Of a stretch of 32,877 nt of DNA, positions 23,408 through 32,119 are shown one piece after another. Under the pieces are notes generated by a model. The model had not been told where the DNA came from and searched no databases. It worked only from the letters and a program-made list of their open reading frames with translations. The DNA comes from Caulobacter sp. CCH9-E1 (GTDB lineage: Bacteria; Pseudomonadota; Alphaproteobacteria; Caulobacterales; Caulobacteraceae): assembly GCF_001556515.1 (NCBI RefSeq), contig NZ_LSJA01000263.1, positions 1-32,877 on the forward strand. Reading direction: 5' to 3'. Position 1 is the stretch's first letter. Each line of letters opens with the position of its first letter. The position numbers and the translations under genes are program-made.

Positions 23408-23836
23408 TCACCCCTTGCGGGAACGCGGGGCCTTGCCCTTGCGGCCACCCTGGCCCAGGCCCAGGGCCTTGGCCATCTTGGACCGCGCTTCGCTATAGGC
23501 CGGAGCGGTCGTCGGATAGTCGTTCGGCAGACCCCATTTGGCCTTGTACTCAGCCACGGTCATGCCGTGGGTCGTGAGGTGGCGCTTCAGAGTCTTGTAG
23601 GGCTTGCCGTCCTCGAAGCTGATCAGCGCCTCAGGCGTAATGCTTTTGCGGATCTGAGCCGGCGTCGCCTTGGTCACGGTCTCCACCGCTGGAGCCGGCG
23701 GCGCGCCAATACCAGCCAGGGCGTCGTGCGTCGCGCGGATCAGCGCCGGAAGCTCCGACACCGGCGTCGAATTATTCGCGACATAATTAGCCACGATTTC
23801 CGCCGTCAGCTCGATGAGGGTCGCTTTATCTTCCAC
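23408..23836 (-). CDS. mucR: MucR/Ros-family transcriptional regulator, copy 2
   Basis: This is a 142-residue paralog of the copy at 2386-2805. The core ISFEDGKPYKTLKRHLTTHGM is followed by TVAEYKAKWGLPNDYP and TAPAYSEARSKMAKALGLGQGGRK. Against the Ros finger, both cysteines are missing: Ser and Asp replace them, while two His are kept, so zinc coordination is doubtful or different. The likely start is GTG at 23836, giving MEDKATLIELTAEIV, which aligns with the other copy, and GGAG lies eight bases upstream. An in-frame GTG two codons earlier is also possible. In Caulobacter such MucR pairs act with SciP in the switch from S-phase to G1 gene expression; transferring that to this strain is an inference. 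Confidence 0.9.
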   Translation of the reverse strand: MEDKATLIELTAEIVANYVANNSTPVSELPALIRATHDALAGIGAPPAPAVETVTKATPAQIRKSITPEALISFEDGKPYKTLKRHLTTHGMTVAEYKAKWGLPNDYPTTAPAYSEARSKMAKALGLGQGGRKGKAPRSRKG

Positions 23837-24432
23837 GATCACAACTCCATTCCCCTATTCTCCCGCTAAGCCCGCAATTACACCTTCGCTTGAGAAAAAC
23901 AAGTAGTTCAAAGCCAGAAAACTGATTGCCGCGTGTTAAAGCTTAGCAATCGTTTGTGGTTGAGCGCGTTCAACGAGGGAAATTTTCGTTCACTATAACG
24001 CTCACCACCTCGCTTTAAGCCCGGCCAGCCCGGCGAAAACAGCGTACGCGCTTGTGGATTTCGCAACCGCGAACAGCTTCCCTGTATGTGAATGGCCTTC
24101 TCGTCGCGAATATCGGCGCAAAATGGCGTTCGGATAGATGAACACGCGGGCGTTGAAACGTATCCCCGCATCTCGCGCTTACGTCGATTAGGGCATTTCA
24201 CATCTGGATTTGATCGGGACACGATCGACTACCGATCAGCGGTCGTCGAAGGCGATTCGTGGCGTCCACGGGCCGACAACCGGCGAGATCCTGCCCAAAC
24301 AACAAATCTCGCCCGCCCGACCCGACGACGCCGCGGCGGCGACAGCCCGAAGATCCCTTCAAGGGCGCCCGGAATAGATCGCCCCGCGAAGCTCATGAGC
24401 TTCGAGCAACGCACCCGTTATTCAGGAGGAAG
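23837..24432. other. Gene-poor stretch upstream of mucR copy 2
   Basis: These 596 bases hold the promoter region of mucR (minus strand), which is AT-rich at about 23870-24000. I recognise no protein-coding gene; frames here have no family features. An 18-bp perfect palindrome (CGAAGCTCATGAGCTTCG, 24387-24404) lies downstream of the tRNA-Gln gene and may help end its transcript, although it lacks a T-tract. A small RNA cannot be ruled out. Confidence 0.5.
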
Positions 24433-24506
24433 TGGCTGGGGAACTAGGACTCGAACCTAGAATGACGGTACCAAAAACCGCAGTGTTACCATTACACCAT
24501 TCCCCA
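24433..24506 (-). tRNA. tRNA-Gln (anticodon UUG)
   Basis: On the minus strand this 74-base gene has a perfect 7-bp acceptor stem (TGGGGAA / TTCCCCA), a T-arm with the loop TTCGAGT, an anticodon stem GCGGT/ACCGT and loop TTTTGGT, so bases 34-36 are TTG. The 3' CCA is encoded. The anticodon reads CAA glutamine codons. Confidence 0.95.
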
Positions 24507-24546
24507 GCAGGAACGGCGAGACCCATCAGGGCCCGGCGAGGCGGTG

Positions 24547-24575
24547 GAGATAGCTCACGACTCGGATGGATGCAA
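24547..24575 (-). promoter_or_regulatory. Probable sigma-70-type promoter of tRNA-Gln
   Basis: On the minus strand TTGCAT (-35) and TATCTC (-10) are separated by 17 bases, about 40 bases before the mature tRNA. A GACTC methylation site lies between the two boxes. The -10 box is weak. Confidence 0.45.
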
Positions 24576-24628
24576 CAGGCCTTTTTCGAACTTTTTTCGG
24601 GCCGTCGCGCGATCGTCGAAAAAGGCGC

Positions 24629-24657
24629 TTGCGCCCTCCGAAACACCCTCCTATAAG
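24629..24657 (+). promoter_or_regulatory. Sigma-70-type promoter of tRNA-Pro
   Basis: TTGCGC (-35, 24629-24634) and TATAAG (-10, 24652-24657) are separated by exactly 17 bases, and the mature tRNA starts 14 bases after the -10 box. Spacing and position are ideal for the housekeeping sigma factor. Confidence 0.7.
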
Positions 24658-24671
24658 GCCGGCCTCCAAGT

Positions 24672-24748
24672 CGGAGTGTGGCTCAGTCTGGTAGAGCACT
24701 GCGTTCGGGACGCAGGGGTCGCAGGTTCAAATCCTGCCACTCCGACCA
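24672..24748 (+). tRNA. tRNA-Pro (anticodon CGG)
   Basis: This 77-base gene has acceptor arms CGGAGTG / CACTCCG, anticodon stem CTGCG/CGCAG with loop TTCGGGA (anticodon CGG), T-loop TTCAAAT and encoded CCA. It reads CCG proline codons, common in GC-rich genomes. Confidence 0.95.
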
Positions 24749-24923
24749 TTTCCTCCCCGCTAGCCAGAAGCGGGAAACTTGCCGGAAAAACAGAACACTA
24801 GCGGCCAGCGCCCCGGCGCCGCCGCCAATCTTGCGTGAAGCCGAACAGCGTTGCGCGCTCTTCATTTGGAACCGTCCGCGACACCGGGTAGCTTGTGCCG
24901 GACACCTCCCAACGGGACTTCCG

Positions 24924-26708
24924 ATGAAGCAGTTCTTCCTGACCGTCGCCGGCGTCTTTGTCGGCCTTCTGTTGTTCGTGGTCGGAGTTCCGTTCCTCCT
25001 CGTCGTGATCGCCGCCGGAGCGGCGCGCCCCGCCCCGCCGCCGGCCCACGCCGTCCTGCAACTGGACCTGCGCGAGGGCCTGACCGACCAGGCGCCCCGG
25101 AACCCGTTCGCCGCCCTCGGCGGAAGCGGCGACTCCGTGATGTCGATCATCGAGACGCTGCGACGGGCGGAAAAGGACGACAAGGTCCGCGCCATCCTGG
25201 TGCGTTTGCCCGAAGGCGGCGTCGCCCCCGCCGCGGCCGACGAGCTGCGCCTGGCCTTCAAGCACTTCCGCGACGTCGGCGGCAAGCCGATCTACGCCCA
25301 TAGCCAGGGGCTCTATCCCTCGGGCATGGTCACCTCGACCTACATGCTGGGCGCCTCGGCCAGCGAGCTCTGGATGCAGCCCGACAGCAGCTTCCAGGCG
25401 GTTGGCCTCTCCAGCGAGTCAATGTTCTTCAAGCGCTTCTTCGACAAGTACGGCGTCAAGGCCGACTACGAGCAGCGCTACGAGTACAAGAACGCGGTCA
25501 ATCCGTACCTCTATAATGACTACACGCCGGCCCACCGGGAATCGACGTTGTCGTGGATGGGCTCGGTCTATCGCACCGCCCTGGTCAGCGCCGCCGTCGA
25601 TCGCAAGCGCGATCCGGTCCAGCTGACCCGCACGCTCGAGGACGGCCCCTACAGCGCTCAGGAGGCGCAAGCCAAAGGCCTGATCGACAAGGTCGGCCAG
25701 GTCAGCGACATCCAGGCCTTCGCCCTCGACAAGGCGGGCAAGGGCGCCAAGCTGATCGACTTCGACGACTACGCCTCGCGCTCCAAGCCGCCGGCCGTGA
25801 AGACCGGTCCGGCCATCGCGGTGATCGGCGCCGAGGGCGCGATCGTCACCGGAACCAGCGGCGGCGGCTCGCCGTTCGGCGCCGAGAGCAACGTCTATTC
25901 CGACGACGTGGCCCAGGCCTTCAAGAACGCGACCGACGACAAGGACGTCAAGGCGATCGTCTTCCGCGTCTCCTCGCCCGGCGGCTCGGACACGGCCTCC
26001 GAGCAGATTCTGGCGGCGATGAAGGCCGCCAAGGCCGCTGGCAAGCCTGTTGTCGTCAGCATGGGAACCTATGCGGCCTCTGGCGGCTACTGGATCTCCA
26101 GCCAAGCGGACTCGATCGTCGCCCAGCCTTCGACCCTGACCGGCTCGATCGGCGTCTATGGCGGCAAGTTCGCCATCGGCGACGCCCTGGCGCGGTTCGG
26201 CGTCGACACCAAGCAACTTCATGTCGGCGGCGACTACGCCCAGGCGTTCGGTTCGGGCGACGGCTTCACGCCCGAGCAGCGCGCCAAGTTCGCCGGCTGG
26301 ATGGATCGCATCTACGCCGGCTTCGTCACCCGCGTGGCCGAGGGTCGCAAGCTGCCCGCCGCCCGGGTGCGCGAAATCGCCAAGGGTCGCGTCTGGACCG
26401 GCGAGCAGGCCAAGCAGCTGGGCCTGGTCGACGAGCTGGGCGGCTTCTACCAGGCGGTCGACAAGGCCAAGGCTCTGGCCAAGCTGAGCGGCGACGTGCG
26501 CCTCAAGCGCATGGACGGCGGCCCCTCGCCCTTCGAGGCGCTGGAGAAGCTGTTGGGCGTCAGCGAGACCTCGGTCAGGACGCTGGCGGCCGCCGCCTGG
26601 GTGCTGGGCGATCCCCGCTCGCAAGCCCTTCTGGACGAAATGGCCAAGGCCCGCCTGCGCGCGGCGCCCGGCGGGGCGTCGGTGCTGGCCGACACGCCGG
26701 TGCGGTAG
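24924..26708 (+). CDS. sppA: Signal peptide peptidase SppA
   Basis: This 594-residue membrane-anchored Ser/Lys protease degrades cleaved signal peptides. One N-terminal membrane segment (FLTVAGVFVGLLLFVVGV and following) anchors it. The protein has the two tandem SppA domains of the long (67K) form. The catalytic Lys is Lys189 in RYEYKNAVNP in the first domain and the nucleophile is Ser386 in TYAASGGYWISS in the second. ITVTG-like TGSIGVYGGKFA follows. The ATG at 24924 is chosen because it begins the anchor; the frame is open upstream through the tRNA-Pro gene, which cannot be coding. The Shine-Dalgarno site (CGGGAC) is weak. Confidence 0.93.
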   Translation: MKQFFLTVAGVFVGLLLFVVGVPFLLVVIAAGAARPAPPPAHAVLQLDLREGLTDQAPRNPFAALGGSGDSVMSIIETLRRAEKDDKVRAILVRLPEGGVAPAAADELRLAFKHFRDVGGKPIYAHSQGLYPSGMVTSTYMLGASASELWMQPDSSFQAVGLSSESMFFKRFFDKYGVKADYEQRYEYKNAVNPYLYNDYTPAHRESTLSWMGSVYRTALVSAAVDRKRDPVQLTRTLEDGPYSAQEAQAKGLIDKVGQVSDIQAFALDKAGKGAKLIDFDDYASRSKPPAVKTGPAIAVIGAEGAIVTGTSGGGSPFGAESNVYSDDVAQAFKNATDDKDVKAIVFRVSSPGGSDTASEQILAAMKAAKAAGKPVVVSMGTYAASGGYWISSQADSIVAQPSTLTGSIGVYGGKFAIGDALARFGVDTKQLHVGGDYAQAFGSGDGFTPEQRAKFAGWMDRIYAGFVTRVAEGRKLPAARVREIAKGRVWTGEQAKQLGLVDELGGFYQAVDKAKALAKLSGDVRLKRMDGGPSPFEALEKLLGVSETSVRTLAAAAWVLGDPRSQALLDEMAKARLRAAPGGASVLADTPVR

Positions 26709-26784
26709 ATAGAGTGATCGTTCATGACGGTCGCCGCGCTCGCCTCGGCCGTCGCTGTTTTGACACGCCGAGTTTGAGCCTTTC

Positions 26785-28251
26785 ATGACCCTCACCACCG
26801 CCGATCCGTTGGCTCAGGCCGTGCGTCGGCTGCAGGCGGGGGACCGCGCCGGCGCCGCGTCCGTCGTCGTCAAGCTAGCGGCCGAGGATGCGCCGCTGGG
26901 CGACCGATGGGGCGATGTCGCGCGGCTGGCCGCCACGCTTGGCGAAGTCTCGGCCGCCCGAGCGGCCATGCGCCGGCACGTCGCCATGGACCCCTACGAC
27001 ACCGAACGACGGCTGGCCTACGGCGCGATGCTGGCCGAGCTTGGCCACGTCGCGGGCGCGGTGAAGGCGACCGAAGCTTTCCTGCCCAACGCCCCCAAGC
27101 CCGACGCTCGCCTGCATCACCTGCTCGGCACCTGCCATGCCCAACTGGGCGAGACCGAGAAGGCCGAAGCCCGCCTGCGCGAGGCCATCGCCCTGTCGCC
27201 ATGGCCGGAGTTGACCGCCGTGGCCTGGCTGACCCTGGCTGACCTCAAGAGCTTCAAGGCGGGCGATCCGGACATCGCCGCGATGGAGGCCCTGGCCGCG
27301 GCGCTCGACAAGGCGGTTCCCAGCGCCCTGCTCTACGCGCTGGGCAAGGCCTATAACGACCTCGGCGAGGTCGACCAGGCGTTCGAGACCTACGAGCGCG
27401 GCGCGCGGCGCGTCCGGGCGCAGCGTCCCTATGACGGCGACGCCTCGCGCCGCTTCGTCGACGCGGTGATCTCCGGCTTCACGGCCGAAGCTTTCGCCAA
27501 GCTGCCGCCCAGCGGGATCCAGAGCGACCGGCCGATCTTCGTGCTGGGCCTGCCGCGCTCGGGCACGACGCTGATCGAGCAGATCCTGGCCAGCCATGTC
27601 GATGTCGTCGGCGGCAGCGAACTGAACCTGTTCCGCACAGCGACCATGGATCTGGGCGGCTACGCGCCCGCCGATGTGACCCGGATGGCCTTCCGTCCCG
27701 ACGCCGCGGACGTCTGGACTCGTTTCGGCGAGGCCTATCTGCATCTGCTGGACGAGCGCTTCGGCCCCACAGGCCGCGTCGTGGACAAGACCCTGAACCA
27801 CACCCGGTTCGTCGGCCTGATCCATCACGTCCTGCCCAACGCTCGCTTCATCTGGCTGCGCCGCGCGCCGGGCGATGTGGCGCTGTCGTGCTTCCGCAGT
27901 CACTTCGCCGCGGGCCTGGACTGGACCTGGTCCCTGGCCGATATCGGCTGGCACATGGCTGACGAGGATCGGCTCTACGCGCACTGGACCAGCCTCTATC
28001 CAGACGCGATCCTCACCGTGCCCTACGAAGAGCTCGTCGCCGATCCCAAGCGCTGGATCGAGCGGATGCTCACCCACTGCGGCCTGTCGTTCCAGGAGAA
28101 CCTGAAGGACTTCCACCTGACGCAGCGGGCCGTGACGACCTCGTCGGTCAGTCAGGTGCGCCAGCCGATCAGCGCCCGCGCCGTGGGCCAGTGGAAGCGC
28201 TACGAAACGCTTCTGGCGCCGTTCTTCGAGGCCTACGGCCAGCCGGCATAG
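26785..28251 (+). CDS. TPR-containing sulfotransferase family protein
   Basis: This 488-residue protein joins an N-terminal TPR-like helical region (about residues 1-220; GDRAGAASVV, LAYGAMLAELGHVAGAVKA, LLGTCHAQLGETEKAEARLREAI, LYALGKAYNDLGEVDQAFETYERG) to a C-terminal sulfotransferase domain. The PAPS 5'-phosphate loop is LGLPRSGTTLIEQIL and the 3'-phosphate region is WLRRAPGDVALSCFRSHF. Such fusions are frequent in Alphaproteobacteria, but their acceptors are unknown (tyrosine, glycan or lipid have all been proposed). There is no signal peptide. It lies 76 bases past sppA and may share its transcript, and it ends at a strong terminator. Confidence 0.88.
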   Translation: MTLTTADPLAQAVRRLQAGDRAGAASVVVKLAAEDAPLGDRWGDVARLAATLGEVSAARAAMRRHVAMDPYDTERRLAYGAMLAELGHVAGAVKATEAFLPNAPKPDARLHHLLGTCHAQLGETEKAEARLREAIALSPWPELTAVAWLTLADLKSFKAGDPDIAAMEALAAALDKAVPSALLYALGKAYNDLGEVDQAFETYERGARRVRAQRPYDGDASRRFVDAVISGFTAEAFAKLPPSGIQSDRPIFVLGLPRSGTTLIEQILASHVDVVGGSELNLFRTATMDLGGYAPADVTRMAFRPDAADVWTRFGEAYLHLLDERFGPTGRVVDKTLNHTRFVGLIHHVLPNARFIWLRRAPGDVALSCFRSHFAAGLDWTWSLADIGWHMADEDRLYAHWTSLYPDAILTVPYEELVADPKRWIERMLTHCGLSFQENLKDFHLTQRAVTTSSVSQVRQPISARAVGQWKRYETLLAPFFEAYGQPA

Positions 28252-28335
28252 CCCCACCTTTCCGCAGCATAGCCACGCGGCGGCGTTCAGGCCGCCGTCG
28301 CCAGCGGCGCGTCGCCTGTCGTGACGCCAAAAGAA

Positions 28336-28361
28336 AAGGGCGGGCCTTGCGGCCCGCCCTT
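28336..28361. terminator. Bidirectional terminator between the sulfotransferase and TonB-receptor genes
   Basis: An 11-bp perfect stem (AAGGGCGGGCC / GGCCCGCCCTT, loop TTGC) is followed on the plus strand by CCCTTTTTG and on the minus strand by TTTCTTTTGG. It lies between two convergent genes, 85 bases past the plus-strand stop and about 30 past the minus-strand stop. Confidence 0.85.
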
Positions 28362-28391
28362 CCCTTTTTGGATGTGATCTAGTCTTCCGAA

Positions 28392-31300
28392 TTAGAAGAC
28401 CAGGTCGAAGCCCAGACGCACCGAGCGCGCGGGCATATACGACAGCGGCGAGCGGTACTCGTCGCGCTTCACGCCGCCGTCGGTTTCGCCGAACTCGTCG
28501 GACTCCACAGCCTTCCGCGTGTTGAACACGTTGAAGATGTCCGCGCGCAGCGTCAGGCCATTTTCCGGCAGGATGCCGAAAGACGGAACGGTGTAGCGCG
28601 CCGACAGATCGAGGCGGTAGATCCAGGGGTCGCTGAACTGCGAGCCGCGCGGCGTAGCCTTGCCCTCGCAGTAGTGCGACAGCGCGCCGTAGTTGGCGTT
28701 AAGCGCAGCCTCCGCCGGGTCGGGATTCAGGCCCATGCAGCCATACTTGCGACCCGACGAAATTAGCCCGTTGGCGCCGATCAGCAGGTTGTCGAACACC
28801 TGGTACGAACCGTAGGCCTTGAACACGTGCGCCCGGTGGTTCGGCAGCGGACCGTAGGCCCCCTGGGTCAGGCCGGGGGTGTCGAAGTCGGCGGTGATGC
28901 CGGCGTCCTGCTGGCCGCCCGCGTAGTCGGTCTTCACGTAGCCTTCGTAGTTACCCTTCGATTCCGAGAGGGTATACGAACCGTGCATCGACCACTTGCC
29001 GTCGAAGGCGCGATCGACCTGGAACTGCAAGCCGATGTACTGGCGGTCGACCTTCGGATACTTGAGATCTTCTGCCGAGAAGGTGATCGTGCGCACCTGG
29101 GTCTCGCCCGGCAGCGGATCGGTCAGGACGATCGTCGCCGCCGAGCCCGGGTTGATGATCGTGTACTGGTGGAAGCCCGAGTAGATCGACTCGCAGCCGG
29201 CGATGCCGTTCTTCTTACAGTAGGCCTGAACCGCCGGGTCGATCGACACGTCGTCAGCCGCGCGCAGCGACTTGCGGTAGGTCAGCGTGACGCCGCCCTT
29301 CCACAGCGAGTCGAAGCGGTGCTCGTAGCCCAGGATGTATTCGTCGTCGGCCGTCGACTTCAGCGTTTGGCTGATGTTCGAGGCGAACGGCTGGACCTGG
29401 CCGTTGTTGCGGATGGTGCAGCCCCGCGAACCGACCGCGCCGATGCCGCCTGGCAGACAGATGCCCGGGTTGAACGTCAGCTGCGTGCCCAGGCCAGCCA
29501 GCGGCAGGCCAGTAGCCGGATTCAGCAGCGCCGTATTGATCTGGTTGCCGTTGTAGAGGGCCGTGCCAGCCGGCAGCAGGAAGTAAGCCGTCTGGTCGAG
29601 AATGGCCGAGGCCTGACGATACGAGGTGTTCGACGCGACCGGCAGATAGTAGCGGCCATAGTTGCCGAAGATCTTGTTGGCGCCGTCGTTACCCGGATCC
29701 CACGTGAAGCCGACGCGGGCCGCGATCTCGTTGTCGAAATCGACGAACACATCACCAGTCTTGCCGGAGACGCTGACGCCGCGGTTCTGGAACTGGTCGC
29801 GACGGACGCCCAGGTTCAGGGTCAGGGTCGGCAGAACGTCCCACGAGTCCTGGATATAGATCGCCTGGTTGCGGGCCTTGTAGGCGCCGCCGCCGACGAA
29901 CGTGCGGGCTTCGATATAGTAGCGGGTAGGATCGGTCACGCCTTGCGAGTCGGTGGCGCTGCCACGGTGATAGACGTAGTTGGCCCCGCCGTTGCGCTGC
30001 GACTGGTGAACCAGGCTGAGGTTCTCCCGATCGAAGCCGGCACGGATGTGGTGATCGCCGAACAGCTTGAAGTAGATGTCGGCGTCGACGCGGTAGAATT
30101 CGCGGCTGGTGCGGCGCGGAGCGTCCTGGTTCGACGAGGTCTGGCTACCGATCCGGGTCGTGACGCCGGTGACGTCAGACTGAACCAGCGGCAGCGAGCT
30201 TAGCGAATTCTTGACGGCGCTGCGGTCCTTGTTCAGGCCGTAGGCGGCCGAGAGGGTGAACCAGTCCGTGAACGTGCCAGTATACTTGGCGACGTAGCTG
30301 GTGGCGCCGTCTTCGTAGCGCGTGCCCGGCAGCGCGGCGCCGATCGTGTCGGTGCCGGTCGCGGCGTCGTAGGTGTATGCGTTGGCCGTGCGCTTGGTGA
30401 TGCGCTGGGTGTCGATCAGCGTGAACTCAAGGTGCTGGCTGTCGGTGATGAAGCCGTCGAGCTTCAGGCCGTAGAACGGATCGCTCATCTTGTCGACGAG
30501 GTACGACTTCGAGGTCTTCGACGCCTGGGTGGACGTGTTGTCGTTCAGTTGCGCCAAGCCGTAGAAGAACAGACGGTCCTTGATGATCGGGCCGCCGGCC
30601 TCGAACACGATGTCCTTGTTGTTGGTCGAGCGCAGCTTGCCGCGGCTCGCATAGGTGTCCTTCTGGTTTTCTTCCAGGCTCTTGGGCGACCAGTTGCCGT
30701 GCACGCCGAACATGAAGTCGTTCGAGCCCGACTTCGACACGGCGTTGATGATGCCGCCGGTGGCGCGGCCATACTCGGCCGAATAGCCGCCAGTCTTCAC
30801 TTCCACCGACTTGTAGAATTCGAACGGGACGCGCGAACCGCCGATGTAGTTGTCGAAGTTCGTGATGTTCAGACCGTTCAGGTAGAACGCGTTTTCAGCG
30901 ACCGAGGCGCCGCTGATCGAGGTCTGGCCGCGGAAGTTGGTCGAGGAACCTTCCACCGTGCCCGGCGCCAGCAGCGCCACGGCGGTGATGCTGCGACCGA
31001 TGGGCACTTGCTTCTGCAGCGTTTCGACGTCGATCGAGAGGCCGGTCGTGGTCTGCGAGAAGTCGAGCTGCGGGTTGGCGGTGGCCGTGATGATGACTTC
31101 CGAAACGGCTTCGTCAACGGCGCTCAGGGTGAAGTTGTAGCTGCTTTCGCCGCCGGCGCGGACGCCCAGGGCGCCGTCGCTGGTCGGCTTGAACCCGTCC
31201 TTGCTGATCGAAACGGCGTACGAGCCTTGGGGGATCAGCGGCACGCGGAATTGACCGGCGCTGTCGGTCGTCAGTTCACGGGTGAAGCCCTGAGCCGTGG

Positions 31301-31514
31301 ACTTCACCGTGACCTTGGCGCCGGAGATCGGCTGGCCGCTGCTGTTCGCGACGGTCCCCGACAGGGTGCCGCTCGTATAGTCCTGAGCGCTGGCAACGGC
31401 CGGAATGGCCGTCGCGACGACGCCGACCATGACAGGCGCGCCGATCGCCGCCAGCCCCGCCAGCAACGTCGTCGTCATCAGGCGCGCGCGGGCGCTACCT
31501 TTGGTGGAATTCAT
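28392..31514 (-). CDS. TonB-dependent receptor with carboxypeptidase-like N-terminal domain (Oar-like)
   Basis: This is a 1040-residue outer-membrane receptor. A signal peptide (MNSTKGSARARLMTTTLLAG, then VVATAIPAVASA) is followed by a carboxypeptidase regulatory-like domain (GTVANSSGQPISGAKVTVKS...AGQFRVPLIPQGSYAVSISKDGF). The sequence EVIITATA before the plug resembles a TonB box. The plug contains GGIINAVSKSGSN. The rest is a 22-strand barrel ending in SVRLGFDLVF, with the C-terminal aromatic residue. Several extracellular loops carry cysteine pairs (CLPGGIGAVGSRGC, CKKNGIAGC, CMGL...HYC). The ATG at 31514 begins the signal peptide; GAGGGG lies about 12 bases upstream. The ligand is unknown and no transport operon is adjacent. 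Confidence 0.92.
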   Translation of the reverse strand: MNSTKGSARARLMTTTLLAGLAAIGAPVMVGVVATAIPAVASAQDYTSGTLSGTVANSSGQPISGAKVTVKSTAQGFTRELTTDSAGQFRVPLIPQGSYAVSISKDGFKPTSDGALGVRAGGESSYNFTLSAVDEAVSEVIITATANPQLDFSQTTTGLSIDVETLQKQVPIGRSITAVALLAPGTVEGSSTNFRGQTSISGASVAENAFYLNGLNITNFDNYIGGSRVPFEFYKSVEVKTGGYSAEYGRATGGIINAVSKSGSNDFMFGVHGNWSPKSLEENQKDTYASRGKLRSTNNKDIVFEAGGPIIKDRLFFYGLAQLNDNTSTQASKTSKSYLVDKMSDPFYGLKLDGFITDSQHLEFTLIDTQRITKRTANAYTYDAATGTDTIGAALPGTRYEDGATSYVAKYTGTFTDWFTLSAAYGLNKDRSAVKNSLSSLPLVQSDVTGVTTRIGSQTSSNQDAPRRTSREFYRVDADIYFKLFGDHHIRAGFDRENLSLVHQSQRNGGANYVYHRGSATDSQGVTDPTRYYIEARTFVGGGAYKARNQAIYIQDSWDVLPTLTLNLGVRRDQFQNRGVSVSGKTGDVFVDFDNEIAARVGFTWDPGNDGANKIFGNYGRYYLPVASNTSYRQASAILDQTAYFLLPAGTALYNGNQINTALLNPATGLPLAGLGTQLTFNPGICLPGGIGAVGSRGCTIRNNGQVQPFASNISQTLKSTADDEYILGYEHRFDSLWKGGVTLTYRKSLRAADDVSIDPAVQAYCKKNGIAGCESIYSGFHQYTIINPGSAATIVLTDPLPGETQVRTITFSAEDLKYPKVDRQYIGLQFQVDRAFDGKWSMHGSYTLSESKGNYEGYVKTDYAGGQQDAGITADFDTPGLTQGAYGPLPNHRAHVFKAYGSYQVFDNLLIGANGLISSGRKYGCMGLNPDPAEAALNANYGALSHYCEGKATPRGSQFSDPWIYRLDLSARYTVPSFGILPENGLTLRADIFNVFNTRKAVESDEFGETDGGVKRDEYRSPLSYMPARSVRLGFDLVF

Positions 31515-32119
31515 GCTGATCAATATCCCCTCTGTACGTGGCGCGGGCGGCAAGCCGGACAAATTCCCCTCTAGAAACTTTGTCCGGCCTGGAGCGGAAA
31601 ACCGCCTAACGGCGCCACCAGATCATTCGTGTCCCGGAAACAATTTCCCCGGTTAAGCGGACGTTAGGGGGCGTCCCAGTCGGGGGTCAATTAGGATTAC
31701 AAATTTGCAATTCACATCACCTGAGCCTGTCGCAAAATAGCCACAGAAGAGACACTTTTCGAGAGATCGGCGATCACTTGATCTCTGCAGTAGCGCTAAG
31801 CTTAACCGTAGCGCGGGGAAATCATCTGATTTACTTCAGAAATTCGGAATCTGATAACAACGGTTCGTGACGCGCGCGTCACACGAGAAATGCGCCATAA
31901 AGTTCCCCAAGGCAGTTGACATCAGACAGAAATGCCCCGCACCGGCTCGATTTACGTGAAACTTTTTTAACAAGCCGCGCCACCATCGATTAACTCACCT
32001 ATACTCGGCGCTACTTTTGAGGGCGCCCTGTGGGTGCGGGTGACCATTGTCTAGGCGCTGCCTCGCCGCGAAGATGTGTCCGCGACGGACGGCGTCGCGC
32101 TAGTCAGTTCGGCGGAGCC
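31515..32119. other. Long 5' intergenic region with several palindromes
   Basis: These 605 bases separate the receptor (minus strand) from the DUF442 gene (plus strand) and are AT-rich between about 31690 and 32000. I see no coding gene. Visible structures are a 16-bp perfect palindrome (GTGACGCGCGCGTCAC, 31867-31882), the inverted pair AGAGATC (31762-31768)/GATCTCT (31780-31786), and AATCATCTGATT (31820-31831). One GAATC methylation site is at 31848-31852. Promoter elements are not certain. Confidence 0.5.
31867..31882. promoter_or_regulatory. 16-bp perfect palindrome upstream of the TonB receptor
   Basis: GTGACGCG-CGCGTCAC is self-complementary over its full length. It lies about 350 bases upstream of the receptor start and about 240 upstream of the DUF442 start. 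It could be an operator for either gene; no cognate factor can be named. Confidence 0.3.

Noticed and set aside
24092..24460. Plus-strand 122-codon frame running into the tRNA-Gln gene
   Set aside because: No domain, Arg-rich low-complexity sequence, and it overlaps a tRNA gene on the other strand.
26724..26777. A 17-codon leader frame between sppA and the sulfotransferase gene
   Set aside because: It has no clear ribosome binding site and no codon pattern suggesting attenuation; length is within chance.
31977..32005. Possible promoter of the DUF442 gene with TATACT as -10
   Set aside because: No acceptable -35 box lies 16-18 bases upstream, so I did not list it.
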